A stretch of DNA of 64,000 nucleotides from Chitinophagaceae bacterium (GCA_024707305.1 JANPZZ010000005.1:1-64000), one strand, 5' to 3'; positions 21,622-31,433 are shown, counted from the stretch's first letter. Made by a program: numbers and translations. Notes: generated by a model from the sequence alone, not told the origin.

Positions 21622-23076
21622 ATGGCATTACTCAGATACGAATCACAGGCCAGACCGCCGCTGGTAGATGGTAGTAAGGATTATCACCAGGTAACAGAAG
21701 ACATCTGCCGTCCGGTGGAGACCAAACCTTCCAAACTCTGGTGGGTAGGGTTTCTTATTTCCGTGGTTCTGCTCATCTTCGGTATTATCTCCGTGGCTGT
21801 GGAAGTGATCTACGGTACCGGCCAGTGGAACCTGAATAAGACCATTGGTTGGGGATGGGATATCACCAACTTCGTATGGTGGGTAGGTATTGGTCACGCG
21901 GGAACGCTGATCTCTGCGATCCTCCTCCTTTTCCGCCAGGGCTGGCGTACCGGTGTAAACCGCGCTGCGGAAGCGATGACCATCTTCGCGGTAATGTGCG
22001 CGGGCCAGTTTCCGATTTGGCACATGGGTCGTGTATGGGATGCCTTCTTCGTACTTCCTTACCCCAACACCCGCGGTCCTTTGTGGGTTAACTTTAACTC
22101 GCCGCTGTTGTGGGACGTATTTGCGATCTCAACTTACTTCACCGTTTCATTGCTTTTCTGGTATTCAGGTTTATTACCTGACCTCGCTACCCTGCGTGAC
22201 CGTGCAAAAGTGAAATGGCGTAAATTTTTCTATGGTGTGGCTGCATTCGGCTGGACAGGTTCTACCAAACACTGGCAGCGCCATGAAGCACTTTCACTGG
22301 TATTGGCCGGTTTGAGTACACCACTCGTACTTTCTGTACACACCATCGTATCATTTGACTTTGCCACCTCCGTAATTCCGGGATGGCACACTACCATCTT
22401 CCCTCCTTACTTCGTTGCGGGTGCCATCTTCTCTGGTTTTGCGATGGTGCAAACGCTGTTGTTGGTAACACGTAAAGTGTTGGCGCTGGAAGATTATATC
22501 ACGATCGAGCACATCGAAGTAATGAATAAGGTAATCGTACTTACAGGTTCAATCGTAGGTATCGCTTATCTCACCGAACTTTTCATGGCCTGGTATTCTG
22601 CTGTGCCTGCTGAAAACTTCGCATTCTTCGAAAACCGTTTGAATCTGAATTCACCTTACGGATGGAGCTACTGGCTGATGATGGGTTGTAACGTATTGTC
22701 GCCACAAATTTTCTGGTTCCGTAAAATGAGAAGGAATATTCTGTTGACATTCTTCATGAGTATCCTGGTGAATATCGGTATGTGGTTCGAACGTTTTGTG
22801 ATCATCGTTACTTCTATTTATCGTGACTACCTGCCAAGCTCATGGAGTACTTACTACTCTCCTTCAATCTGGGAGATTGGGTTCTACATGGGTACATTCG
22901 GTTTGTTCTTTACCTGTTATTTCCTTTTTGCAAAATTCTTCCCGGTTATTGCCATCGCTGAGATCAAGCATATCCTGAAGAAAAATGGAGAAAGCTATAA
23001 AAACAACATGACCGAAGTAGAGCAGGAAGAAATTAATAAGTTCGGGCATGATCACAGCCATGATCATGGTGCGTAA
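21622..23076 (+). CDS. actC: Alternative complex III, membrane subunit ActC (NrfD/PsrC type)
   Basis: 484 residues with about ten transmembrane helices (for example WVGFLISVVLLIFGIISVAV, ISTYFTVSLLFWYSGLLPD, VIVLTGSIVGIAYLTELFM). NrfD-type integral subunit that binds menaquinol in ACIII. WDITNFVWWVGIGHAGTLIS is the typical region with conserved His. The C-terminus is His/Asp-rich (FGHDHSHDHGA). 51 bp after actB. Confidence 0.93.
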   Translation: MALLRYESQARPPLVDGSKDYHQVTEDICRPVETKPSKLWWVGFLISVVLLIFGIISVAVEVIYGTGQWNLNKTIGWGWDITNFVWWVGIGHAGTLISAILLLFRQGWRTGVNRAAEAMTIFAVMCAGQFPIWHMGRVWDAFFVLPYPNTRGPLWVNFNSPLLWDVFAISTYFTVSLLFWYSGLLPDLATLRDRAKVKWRKFFYGVAAFGWTGSTKHWQRHEALSLVLAGLSTPLVLSVHTIVSFDFATSVIPGWHTTIFPPYFVAGAIFSGFAMVQTLLLVTRKVLALEDYITIEHIEVMNKVIVLTGSIVGIAYLTELFMAWYSAVPAENFAFFENRLNLNSPYGWSYWLMMGCNVLSPQIFWFRKMRRNILLTFFMSILVNIGMWFERFVIIVTSIYRDYLPSSWSTYYSPSIWEIGFYMGTFGLFFTCYFLFAKFFPVIAIAEIKHILKKNGESYKNNMTEVEQEEINKFGHDHSHDHGA

Positions 23077-23085
23077 GAAAAGTTT

Positions 23086-23186
23086 TACGTTAAACGGTTA
23101 ACGTTATACGTAACAACATTTAGAAATAAGAGAACAAAAAACGTATAACGTACAACGCAAAACGTATAACGTAGAACGTATAACAT
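23086..23186. repeat. AACGTATAACGT-word repeat inside the act operon
   Basis: The 128-bp actC-actD gap is made of near-repeats of AACGTATAACGTA(C/G)AACG and relatives (GTTAAACGGTTAACGTTATACGT). Several words are self-complementary (TTAACGTTA, CGTATACG-like). It is the only place in the operon where a repeat separates core subunit genes. Confidence 0.7.
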
Positions 23187-23204
23187 TTTTGAACTGGTTT
23201 TTTT

Positions 23205-23795
23205 ATGAGTGTAAAAAAATTTGTTGTAGGCAACTTCGATGACGAAGCGGTACTGTTTCCGGCGGTGAAAAAAGTTCGTCGTGCGGGCTATCGTATCCAC
23301 GATGTATTTACGCCGTTTCCAATCCATGGCCTTGATAAGGAAATGGGTTTGCGTGATACCAGCTTGCATACTGCGGGGTTCATCTTCGGTATCACTGGTA
23401 CTACCACGGCTGTTTCGTTTATTACGTGGGCGCTTACAACCGACTGGCCCATCAACTTTGGTGGTAAGCCTTTCTTCTCACTGCCTGCATGGATACCTAT
23501 TACGTTTGAGTTAACGGTTTTGTTCGCAGCGGTGGGCATGGTGCTTACTTTCTGCTGGCTATGTCAGTTGGCTCCATTTGTAAAGAAAGATCACTTCAAT
23601 CCACGCAGTACAGATGATACGTTTGTAATGGCGCTGGAATGCACTGATAAAACAAACGACGAAGAATTGATCGCTTTCCTCAACAGCGTTGGCGCGAAAG
23701 ACGTATCAGTTCAGTATCGTGAAACAGGATGGTGGCTGGGTCGCTACGACCAGGACACTGTGAAATATGGTAAAAAAGTAGAAGCGGCTTCTTAA
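23205..23795 (+). CDS. actD: Alternative complex III subunit ActD (DUF3341)
   Basis: 196 residues. The cytoplasmic N-terminal domain (VVGNFDDEAVLFPAVKKVR, IHDVFTPFPIHGLDKEMGL) is followed by two transmembrane helices (FIFGITGTTTAVSFITWALT and ELTVLFAAVGMVLTFCWLC) and a C-terminal domain (LNSVGAKDVSVQYRETGWW). Classic DUF3341 layout; a structural subunit of ACIII. Position between actC and actE is as in other ACIII operons. Confidence 0.92.
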   Translation: MSVKKFVVGNFDDEAVLFPAVKKVRRAGYRIHDVFTPFPIHGLDKEMGLRDTSLHTAGFIFGITGTTTAVSFITWALTTDWPINFGGKPFFSLPAWIPITFELTVLFAAVGMVLTFCWLCQLAPFVKKDHFNPRSTDDTFVMALECTDKTNDEELIAFLNSVGAKDVSVQYRETGWWLGRYDQDTVKYGKKVEAAS

Positions 23796-23816
23796 TCGCA
23801 TATATAATAAAGAAGA

Positions 23817-24461
23817 ATGAAGAAATTATTCATACTCGCAGCAGTTGGCACATCACTCAGCATTTTTGTTGGTTGTGGTGGTAAAGGCAGTCCCGGTCGC
23901 GCTTATATGCCCGACATGGCGTATAGCAATGCATACGAAACTTATACGGATGCCCAGTCACGCCTGAAAAACTCAGGTGCTGAAATGACGCCTCAATACA
24001 ATGCAATGCCTGTACCGGGCACCATTGCTCAGGGCGAAATGGCCTCGTATCGTATCGAAAACAGTGAAGAAGGGTACGCACAATCTGCAAGCGTGAAGAA
24101 CCCGCTGACAACGTCTGCGGTGGATCAAAAAGAAGCAGAACGTCTTTACCTGGTGAATTGCGGTATCTGCCACGGAGCAAAACTCGATGGTAATGGTCCG
24201 TTGTATAAAGATGGCAATGGCCCTTACACAGCAGCTCCCAAAAACCTGATGGGTGATGATATGAAGAAGCTGGCTGATGGTACCATGTTCCACGTAATGA
24301 CTTATGGTAAAGGAGCGATGGGAAGTTATGCTTCGCAACTGTCAACCAAACAACGCTGGGAAATCGTAACATACATTCGCGCTAAGCAAGGAAATGGCGG
24401 TGCTGCTAACAACAACGCTGCACCTGATTCAACTGCGGCAGCAACTGCTCAGCCGAAATAA
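23817..24461 (+). CDS. actE: Alternative complex III monohaem cytochrome c subunit ActE
   Basis: 214 residues. Lipoprotein signal ending FVGCGG, so lipid-anchored at the membrane surface. One haem site CGICH in YLVNCGICHGAKLDGNGP and a distal Met candidate in HVMTYGKGAMGSY. Carries electrons out of ACIII. The C-terminus is low-complexity (NGGAANNNAAPDSTAAATAQ). 21 bp after actD, 28 bp before actF. Confidence 0.92.
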   Translation: MKKLFILAAVGTSLSIFVGCGGKGSPGRAYMPDMAYSNAYETYTDAQSRLKNSGAEMTPQYNAMPVPGTIAQGEMASYRIENSEEGYAQSASVKNPLTTSAVDQKEAERLYLVNCGICHGAKLDGNGPLYKDGNGPYTAAPKNLMGDDMKKLADGTMFHVMTYGKGAMGSYASQLSTKQRWEIVTYIRAKQGNGGAANNNAAPDSTAAATAQPK

Positions 24462-24489
24462 AAATTTTTGAAGAATTAAAAGAAAGCTG

Positions 24490-25734
24490 ATGTCACTAAA
24501 GCTCAATTTCACGGCTCCTAAAAGATATAATACCATCTCGTTGGCATTAATGGCCTTCGGCGTGCTGTCGATCATTGGTCTCTATATTTCGACACATGGA
24601 GGTGCTGCAGATGCTAAACAGGAAGCACTCAACGATGCTCGTTTCTGGGCAAGCCTGCTGCAAAACAGCGTGTACTTCCTCCTCGTGGTTAATGCGAGCA
24701 TGTTCTTTATCTGCGCTACCACACTGGCCTGGGGCGGTTGGCAAATGGCTTTCCGTCGTGTGCCTGAAGCCATCTCTGCAGTAGTACCTGTAATCGGCGT
24801 GATCTGCGTGGCCATCCTGCTCGCTATCTGCTTTGGCAGCAATCATACTATTTACCACTGGACAGATACACATCACGTAGCAGAAGATCCTGTACTCGAT
24901 TTCAAAAAAGGATTTTTGAATAAAGGTTTCTTTGCTGTTACAACTGTACTCACTGTTGTATTGTGGTCTGTACTGGGTTGGAAAATGCGCAAACTGTCTC
25001 AGTCACTCGACAACAGCCCGCTGCCTGACCTGGAAAGCAAACGCAAATATCTCTGGAAGAATACAGTTTGGGCTGCACTTTATATCGTTGTGTTTTCGCT
25101 GACAGTAATGTCATCTATTCCCTGGCTTTGGCTGATGAGTATTGATGCACACTGGTACAGCACCATGTATAGCTGGTACACATTTGCAAGTTCATTTGTT
25201 GCCGGTATGGCTTTGATCGCACTGTTTGTTGTATATCTGAAAAATGCTGGTTACCTCGAGTTCACCAACTTTGAGCACCTGCACGATATCGGCAAATTCA
25301 TGTTTGCGTTCTCTATCTTCTGGACTTACCTGTGGTTCTCACAGTTCATGCTGATCTGGTACGCTAACATTCCTGAAGAAACCGTTTACTTCAAGCCACG
25401 TGCTGAGGGTTTGTACAGCGGCATTTTCTGGCTGATGTTTATCATCAACTTCCTGGCGCCGTTGCTGATTTTGATGACGAGAGATTCGAAGAGAAGATAT
25501 TCAACGATGACATTCATGGCATTGCTGATTTTGTTTGGCCACTGGCTGGATTTCTACCAAATGGTGTTCCCTGCTGTATCGCCCAACGAAGTGCCTATGA
25601 TTTTATATGACTTTGGTGTAGCGCTGGGATTTGTAGGTGTGATCATGTTTGTTACCGGTAAAGCGTTGTCGAAAGCGCCATTACTGGCCACCAACCACCC
25701 TTTGACAAAAGAGAGTGTGATCCACCATGCCTGA
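24490..25734 (+). CDS. actF: Alternative complex III membrane subunit ActF
   Basis: 414 residues, about ten transmembrane helices (ISLALMAFGVLSIIGLYIST, VVPVIGVICVAILLAICFG, MALIALFVVYLKNAG, FIINFLAPLLIL). Second integral quinol:cytochrome c oxidoreductase subunit, distantly NrfD-like. HWTDTHHVAEDPVLDFKKGF is a recognisable periplasmic loop. Last ACIII gene before the oxidase; 100 bp to coxB. Confidence 0.9.
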   Translation: MSLKLNFTAPKRYNTISLALMAFGVLSIIGLYISTHGGAADAKQEALNDARFWASLLQNSVYFLLVVNASMFFICATTLAWGGWQMAFRRVPEAISAVVPVIGVICVAILLAICFGSNHTIYHWTDTHHVAEDPVLDFKKGFLNKGFFAVTTVLTVVLWSVLGWKMRKLSQSLDNSPLPDLESKRKYLWKNTVWAALYIVVFSLTVMSSIPWLWLMSIDAHWYSTMYSWYTFASSFVAGMALIALFVVYLKNAGYLEFTNFEHLHDIGKFMFAFSIFWTYLWFSQFMLIWYANIPEETVYFKPRAEGLYSGIFWLMFIINFLAPLLILMTRDSKRRYSTMTFMALLILFGHWLDFYQMVFPAVSPNEVPMILYDFGVALGFVGVIMFVTGKALSKAPLLATNHPLTKESVIHHA

Positions 25735-25834
25735 TCCTGTGTAGTGAAACGTTACTGGCCAATGTTATTGAGAATAAACAAAAGCTGGTAACAACAAACA
25801 AAAAACTAGAACATCGAACTTAGAACTCAACTAT

Positions 25835-26911
25835 ATGCAAACTTTTTTCATCATTGCGATTTTGGCCCTGGGGTTTATAGTTACCTTTCAAATTGCGAAG
25901 GCCAGCGAATATGTGGCCATTTTGAGAGGGGAGGAAAGATCCCGCAAGCAGTCGAATAAGATCAACGGCTTTTTGATGCTGGTCTTTTTGATCGTAGGTC
26001 TCGTGGGTGTGGTGTATTGCAATGAGCAGTTGAAAGATAAAATCCTGCACGAAGCGTATTCAAACCATGGTAAAGACATCGATACGATGCTTTATGCCAC
26101 CATCGCGATCACTGGTTTTGTATTTTTCCTGACGCAGATTGGCCTGTTTTGGTTTGCATACAAATACCAGGAGTCTGACAATCGTAAAGCGTATTATTTC
26201 CCACATAATAATAAACTGGAATTGATCTGGACCGTAATTCCAGCGATCGTTCTTACTATCATGGTGGGCTTCGGTATCTTCTACTGGTTCCGTATTACCG
26301 GTGATGCTCCTAAAGATGCTATGGTTGTAGAAGTAGTAGGTAGCCAGTTTAAATGGGAATACCGCTATCCAGGTGAAGATGGAATCCTGGGTAAAAAATA
26401 TTACAAAGAAATCGACGATACAAAAAGCAATCCGCTTGGACAGCTTTGGGACGATCCCGCAAACCATGACGATATCTATGGAAGTGGCGAACTGCACCTC
26501 GTAGTTAACCGTCCCGTTAAACTGGTGATCGGCGCGAAAGATGTTATTCACGACGTGGGTCTGCCACACTTCCGTATGAAGATGGATGCGGTGCCAGGCA
26601 CACCAACTACCATGTGGTTTACACCAACCAAAACAACCAAACAGGTTCGTGAAGAAACAGGTGATCCCGAATTTGTATTCGAGATCTCCTGCGACCAGAT
26701 GTGCGGACGTGGTCACTATAGCATGCGCGGAACCATTGTAGTGGAAACACAGGAAGAATATGATGCGTGGATGGCTGGCCAGAAACCACAATACCTGGTT
26801 GCCAATCCACAACCTGAAGCAACACCCGCAACACAGGTAGCTGATTCAACAAAAGGAACGGTGAAGACATTGTCGCCCGCAACAACCGGCGACGCCAAAG
26901 GAACCCATTAA
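25835..26911 (+). CDS. coxB: Cytochrome c oxidase subunit II, CuA type
   Basis: 358 residues. Four hydrophobic segments come first (1-20, 45-65, 85-110, 125-150), more than the usual two, then the CuA cupredoxin domain with VVGSQFKWEYRYPG, DVIHDVGLPHFRMKMDAVPG and the ligands CDQMCGRGHYSM, all present. No cytochrome c domain is fused at the C-terminus (which is a Thr/Ala-rich tail), so this is aa3 rather than caa3 in gene structure; a monohaem domain is found on ActA instead. Confidence 0.93.
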   Translation: MQTFFIIAILALGFIVTFQIAKASEYVAILRGEERSRKQSNKINGFLMLVFLIVGLVGVVYCNEQLKDKILHEAYSNHGKDIDTMLYATIAITGFVFFLTQIGLFWFAYKYQESDNRKAYYFPHNNKLELIWTVIPAIVLTIMVGFGIFYWFRITGDAPKDAMVVEVVGSQFKWEYRYPGEDGILGKKYYKEIDDTKSNPLGQLWDDPANHDDIYGSGELHLVVNRPVKLVIGAKDVIHDVGLPHFRMKMDAVPGTPTTMWFTPTKTTKQVREETGDPEFVFEISCDQMCGRGHYSMRGTIVVETQEEYDAWMAGQKPQYLVANPQPEATPATQVADSTKGTVKTLSPATTGDAKGTH

Positions 26912-26952
26912 TGAGTTGAGTGGCGTAGACCACTCGTAAATATATAAGTATT

Positions 26953-28761
26953 ATGAGCGAAGCATTGCACATACATCCGGAATCAACTGTTGTTGGGCAT
27001 CATGACGATCATAACGGTCATGGACACCACCACCAGTCCTTTGTATCGAAGTACGTTTTCAGTATGGATCACAAAACGATCGGTAAGCAGTTCCTGATTA
27101 CCGGTATCGTTTGGGCCGTGATCGGCGGCTTGTTTTCCGTACTCTTCCGTTTGCAACTCGGTTTTCCCGGACAGGAGTTTCCTATCCTGGAAACATTCTT
27201 TGGTGAACGCGCCGCCGGCGGTCTCATCAAGCCTGAGTTCTACTATTCGCTGGTAACGATGCACGGTACCGTACTCGTGTTCTTCGTATTAACAGCGGGT
27301 CTGAGTGGTACATTCGCCAACTTCCTGATTCCTCTTCAGATTGGCGCACGTGATATGGCTTCGCCATTCCTCAACATGCTTTCTTACTGGTTCTTCTTCC
27401 TCGCCAGCGTAATCATGTTGTCGTCTCTGTTTGTACAAACCGGTCCTGCAAGTGGTGGTTGGACAATGTATCCTCCACTGTCTGCACTTGGTCAGGCGGG
27501 CGACGGTTCAAAAATCGGTACCGACCTGTGGTTGATCAGTATGGCTTTGTTTATTGTGAGCTCACTGCTTGGTGGTCTTAACTATATTTCTACAATCCTG
27601 AACATGCGTACCAAAGGTATGAGCATGACGCGTTTGCCGCTTCCTATCTGGGCGCTGTTCTTTACCGCAGTGCTGGGTGTACTTTCTTTCCCTGTACTAT
27701 TATCAGGAGCTATCCTGTTGCTGTTCGACCGCAACCTGGGTACCAGCTTCTTCCTGAGTGATATCGTTATTAATGGTGAAGTACTGCCAAATGAAGGGGG
27801 TAGTGCCATCCTTTACCAACACTTATTCTGGTTCCTGGGTCACCCCGAAGTATATATCATCCTGCTGCCGGCTATGGGTATGGTATCAGAGATTATGTCG
27901 GTTAACAGCCGCAAACCTATCTTCGGTTATATGGCGATGCTTGGTTCTATGTTCGCCATCGCGATCCTGGCCTTCCTGGTATGGGCGCACCACATGTTTG
28001 TTACCGGTTTGAACCCATTCCTTGGTTCGGTGTTCGTACTGTTGACACTATTGATTGCGGTACCATCAGCGATCAAAGTATTTAACTGGCTTACTACATT
28101 ATGGCGTGGTAATATCCGCTTCACAGTGGGTATGTTGTTCGCCATCGGTTTTGTGAGCCTGTTTATCTCCGGTGGTTTAACAGGTATCTTCCTGGGTAAC
28201 TCAACCATCGATATTCACCTGCACGATACCATGTTCGTTGTGGCTCACTTCCACATTGTAATGGGTGTGGCATCTATGTTCGGTATGTTCGCAGGCATCT
28301 ACCACTGGTTCCCCAAAATGTATGGCCGTTACATGAATGCAACGTTGGGTTATATCCACTTCTGGGTAACAATCATCGGTGCTTATCTCATCTTCTGGCC
28401 AATGCACTACCAGGGTCTGGCAGGTATCCCTCGCCGTTATCTTGATAAATCAGGCTGGCATTCATTCAACCAGTTTGGTGATCTTGATAAGATGATTACG
28501 GTGGTTACCATTGTGGTATTCGCAGTACAACTGATGTTTATTTTCAACTTCTTCTATTCTATTTTCAAAGGCCGCAAAGTTACCAGCAGCAACCCCTGGG
28601 GTGCTACAACACTGGAATGGACTACACCCATCAATCCTGGTCACGGCAACTGGCCTGGTGAAATTCCTGAAGTTCATCGCTGGCCCTATGATTATGGAAA
28701 AGACGGAAGAGAATATATTCCTCAAACAGAACCCGTGGGTTCTAATGAGTCGAAACACTAG
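26953..28761 (+). CDS. coxA: Cytochrome c oxidase subunit I
   Basis: 602 residues, twelve or more helices. Haem-copper centre residues visible: TMHGTVLVFFV (low-spin haem His), GHPEVYIILLPAMG (CuB His, cross-linked Tyr and the Glu that marks the A1-type D-channel), HHMFVTG (two CuB His) and HDTMFVVAHFHIVMG (haem a3 and a ligands). A His-rich N-terminus (HHDDHNGHGHHHQSF) precedes the first helix. 41 bp after coxB. Confidence 0.96.
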   Translation: MSEALHIHPESTVVGHHDDHNGHGHHHQSFVSKYVFSMDHKTIGKQFLITGIVWAVIGGLFSVLFRLQLGFPGQEFPILETFFGERAAGGLIKPEFYYSLVTMHGTVLVFFVLTAGLSGTFANFLIPLQIGARDMASPFLNMLSYWFFFLASVIMLSSLFVQTGPASGGWTMYPPLSALGQAGDGSKIGTDLWLISMALFIVSSLLGGLNYISTILNMRTKGMSMTRLPLPIWALFFTAVLGVLSFPVLLSGAILLLFDRNLGTSFFLSDIVINGEVLPNEGGSAILYQHLFWFLGHPEVYIILLPAMGMVSEIMSVNSRKPIFGYMAMLGSMFAIAILAFLVWAHHMFVTGLNPFLGSVFVLLTLLIAVPSAIKVFNWLTTLWRGNIRFTVGMLFAIGFVSLFISGGLTGIFLGNSTIDIHLHDTMFVVAHFHIVMGVASMFGMFAGIYHWFPKMYGRYMNATLGYIHFWVTIIGAYLIFWPMHYQGLAGIPRRYLDKSGWHSFNQFGDLDKMITVVTIVVFAVQLMFIFNFFYSIFKGRKVTSSNPWGATTLEWTTPINPGHGNWPGEIPEVHRWPYDYGKDGREYIPQTEPVGSNESKH

Positions 28762-28829
28762 TAGTTGAAAATTTCAGGTTCGTTGTTTGAAAAAATGATG
28801 CACCCGAAATCTAACCACGAAAGCTGATG

Positions 28830-29705
28830 ATGAAGAGAATTAAAGATTATTTGCAGTTAATAAAGCTTTCGTTAAGTATAATGGTGGTGTTTAGCAGTGT
28901 AATCAGTTACATGCTGGCACCGAAAGTGGTGGAAGCGGATTGGGTGATGATTGGTTTGCTCTTTGTAGCGGGGATGTTGGTGACGGGCAGTGCAAATGCC
29001 ATCAACCAGGTTGTTGAGAAAGACACCGATGCGCAAATGAAGCGCACGGCGAAACGCCCCATTGCATCGGGTCGTATGTCGACATCGGAAGGTTGGACTT
29101 TTGCCATCATTGCCGGTGTGGTGGGAGTAGGATTGTTGGGATATTATTTCAACTGGTTGTCGGCAGGTATTGCCGCCTTCAGCCTGTTTTTATACGCATT
29201 TATTTACACACCCCTGAAAAAGGTGAGTAGTATGGCGGTGTTGATGGGAGCGGTGCCGGGAGCTTTGCCCTGTTTAATTGGATGGGCTGCAGGCGATGAT
29301 CGGTTATCACTCGGAGGATGGGTGCTCTTTGGAATTCAGTTTTTATGGCAGTTCCCACATTTCTGGGCCATTGCATGGATTGCACACAACGATTATTCGC
29401 GTGTGGGATTCAAACTATTGCCAGCAGATAAAGGACCTACAAAGTTTACGGCATTACAAACAGTGATTTATTCCATGTTGCTGTTGCCGATAACACTGGT
29501 CCCCTATTTCACGGGAATGTGCCATTATAACGACCTGGCAGGAAAAATCAGCCTCGGACTGGTGGTACTGGCCAACCTCTTTATGATTGGCCGCAGCGTT
29601 CGCCTCTATCAAACAATGGATGTGAAAGCTGCAAGAAAAGTGATGTTTGGAAGTTATTTGTATCTGCCAGTGGTGTTGTTGGCGTTTTTGTTGAGTAAAA
29701 GCTGA
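28830..29705 (+). CDS. ctaB: Protohaem IX farnesyltransferase (haem O synthase)
   Basis: 291 residues from the second of two adjacent ATGs (28827, 28830). UbiA prenyltransferase fold with nine helices and the signature NAINQVVEKDTDAQMKRT, then KRPIASGRMS, which holds the two Asp-rich metal-diphosphate positions. Makes haem O for the oxidase; the next step, CtaA, is encoded about 29 kb away at 58307. Placed between coxA and coxC. Confidence 0.93.
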   Translation: MKRIKDYLQLIKLSLSIMVVFSSVISYMLAPKVVEADWVMIGLLFVAGMLVTGSANAINQVVEKDTDAQMKRTAKRPIASGRMSTSEGWTFAIIAGVVGVGLLGYYFNWLSAGIAAFSLFLYAFIYTPLKKVSSMAVLMGAVPGALPCLIGWAAGDDRLSLGGWVLFGIQFLWQFPHFWAIAWIAHNDYSRVGFKLLPADKGPTKFTALQTVIYSMLLLPITLVPYFTGMCHYNDLAGKISLGLVVLANLFMIGRSVRLYQTMDVKAARKVMFGSYLYLPVVLLAFLLSKS

Positions 29706-29708
29706 GAG

Positions 29709-29797
29709 GAGTGAGAGTCGGCAAACGGCAAACGTGAAACTGTGTGAGAAAGGAAAGAGCACCAAACTTTAACCGGTCATCGATCATCGATCATCGA
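29709..29797. repeat. CGGCAAA and CGATCATC words in the ctaB-coxC gap
   Basis: GTCGGCAAACGGCAAACG at 29714-29731, then CCAAACTTTAACCGGTCATCGATCATCG (29762-29789). The second part matches the flank-plus-arm arrangement at 1870 and 53580. Only one arm is present. Confidence 0.6.
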
Positions 29798-29810
29798 AAA
29801 AAATTAAGTA

Positions 29811-30389
29811 ATGGAGATATCTGCTACCGTGGAGAATCAAAGAAAGAAAATACATCCCCATAAATACACCCTTTGGGTGGCTATCGGGAGTATCCTGATG
29901 ATGTTTGCCGGATTAACCAGTGCTTTCATTGTAAAAAGCAACCTGGTTGGCTGGCGTGATGTGAAGATGCCGCAGATCTTCTGGTTTTCAACTGTGGCGA
30001 TTATTTTGAGCAGCGTTACCATGCACATGGCACTGCGCTCATTTCGCAACAGGGAGCGGTTGAAATACCGCCAGTTCATTGCAATAACGGTAGCATTGGG
30101 TATCGCGTTTGTGGTGATGCAGTTGGCCGGTTTTAGCGAACTCTGGAACCAACAACACGTAACGCTGAAAGGTGTAACCGGCGCAGGACAATTCCTGTAT
30201 GTGATTTTTGGCCTGCATGGCCTCCACGTACTGGGAGGAATCATTGCACTGATTGTAATGTTCATCCGTGCGTTCTTTGGGAAAAGCAAAAATTACAGTT
30301 CAGTACCGGTAGAAGTTGCCGCTACTTACTGGCATTTTGTAGACCTGCTTTGGATTTATTTATTAGTATTCTTTATCGTTATCGGATAA
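29811..30389 (+). CDS. coxC: Cytochrome c oxidase subunit III (first copy)
   Basis: 192 residues, five helices. Subunit III features: FGLHGLHVLGGIIALIVMF and the C-terminal VAATYWHFVDLLWIYLLVFF. It lacks the first two helices of mitochondrial subunit III, as in bacterial quinol/cytochrome oxidases. A second subunit III gene follows 108 bp later. Confidence 0.9.
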   Translation: MEISATVENQRKKIHPHKYTLWVAIGSILMMFAGLTSAFIVKSNLVGWRDVKMPQIFWFSTVAIILSSVTMHMALRSFRNRERLKYRQFIAITVALGIAFVVMQLAGFSELWNQQHVTLKGVTGAGQFLYVIFGLHGLHVLGGIIALIVMFIRAFFGKSKNYSSVPVEVAATYWHFVDLLWIYLLVFFIVIG

Positions 30390-30497
30390 TGATAAACGGG
30401 TGAGTTTGGATTGTGTGCGAAATATTATTAGCAGAAAGGCAACCTGATGGCAACATCACTGCCGATTGAAACTTAGTATAGAATTTTAATTAGAATT

Positions 30498-31370
30498 ATG
30501 TCGACACCAGCAACAGTGCATCAAACGAAATGGTGGAGCGGTGGTAAGAGCCCCTTCAACCTGGAGTACGGAAAATTGATGATGTGGTACTTCCTGATGA
30601 GTGATGCTTTCACATTCGGGGCCTTCCTGATTTCGTACGGTACCATTCGTTTTAGCCAGAACTTCTGGCCCGATCCTAACGTGGTATTCAGCGCATTCCC
30701 CGGTGCAGGTCATACGCAACTGCCACTGGCTTTCGTGAGTGTAATGACCTTTATCCTCATCATCAGCTCCGTTACAATGGTAATGGCTGTACATGCAGGT
30801 CATAAAGGCGATAAAAAAGGGGTTATCAAATGGCTGGTATGGACAATCATCGGTGGTCTCGCGTTCCTGGGTTGCCAGGCATGGGAGTGGCATCACATGA
30901 TCACAGGTGCCTACCCAACCCTGATTGATGGCAAAATCGAACTGATCGGTCAAACAATGGCTGCTAACCCCTGGGGTGAAGTTGCTACTGCGGCTGATGT
31001 AACAAAAGCATTAAGCAATTCTTCTGTTGAAACACTGGCAGCACTGGCACATCAAACCGGCGCTACTGAATCACATTCCCAACTGTTGGGCATGAGCGCA
31101 GAAGAACTGATCGCAAAAATCAATACAGCTGAACTACACGTACGTGAAAAAGGACCCGTAGCCTTCGGCGGATACTTCTTTGGTATTACCGGTTTCCATG
31201 GCTTTCACGTATTCTCAGGTGTGATTATCAACATCGTAATGTTGATCATGACACAGAAAAACGTATTCCAAAATCGCGGCCACTACCTGATGATTGAAAA
31301 AGCAGGTTTGTACTGGCACTTTGTGGATCTGGTTTGGGTATTCGTGTTCCTGTGTTTCTACCTCATCTAA
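30498..31370 (+). CDS. Cytochrome c oxidase subunit III (second copy)
   Basis: 290 residues. Same family as the previous gene (YFFGITGFHGFHVFSGVIIN, KAGLYWHFVDLVWVFVFLCF) but longer: residues about 135-215 form an extra hydrophilic Ala/Thr-rich loop (NPWGEVATAADVTKALSNSS) between helices. Two subunit III genes side by side recur in Bacteroidota cox operons. 63 bp before coxD. Confidence 0.9.
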   Translation: MSTPATVHQTKWWSGGKSPFNLEYGKLMMWYFLMSDAFTFGAFLISYGTIRFSQNFWPDPNVVFSAFPGAGHTQLPLAFVSVMTFILIISSVTMVMAVHAGHKGDKKGVIKWLVWTIIGGLAFLGCQAWEWHHMITGAYPTLIDGKIELIGQTMAANPWGEVATAADVTKALSNSSVETLAALAHQTGATESHSQLLGMSAEELIAKINTAELHVREKGPVAFGGYFFGITGFHGFHVFSGVIINIVMLIMTQKNVFQNRGHYLMIEKAGLYWHFVDLVWVFVFLCFYLI

Positions 31371-31433
31371 TCAGCTGCGCAAGTCAGCCGATGGAGCGAA
31401 TTTAAATTGTGATTAACTTAAAAATTTGAGATA

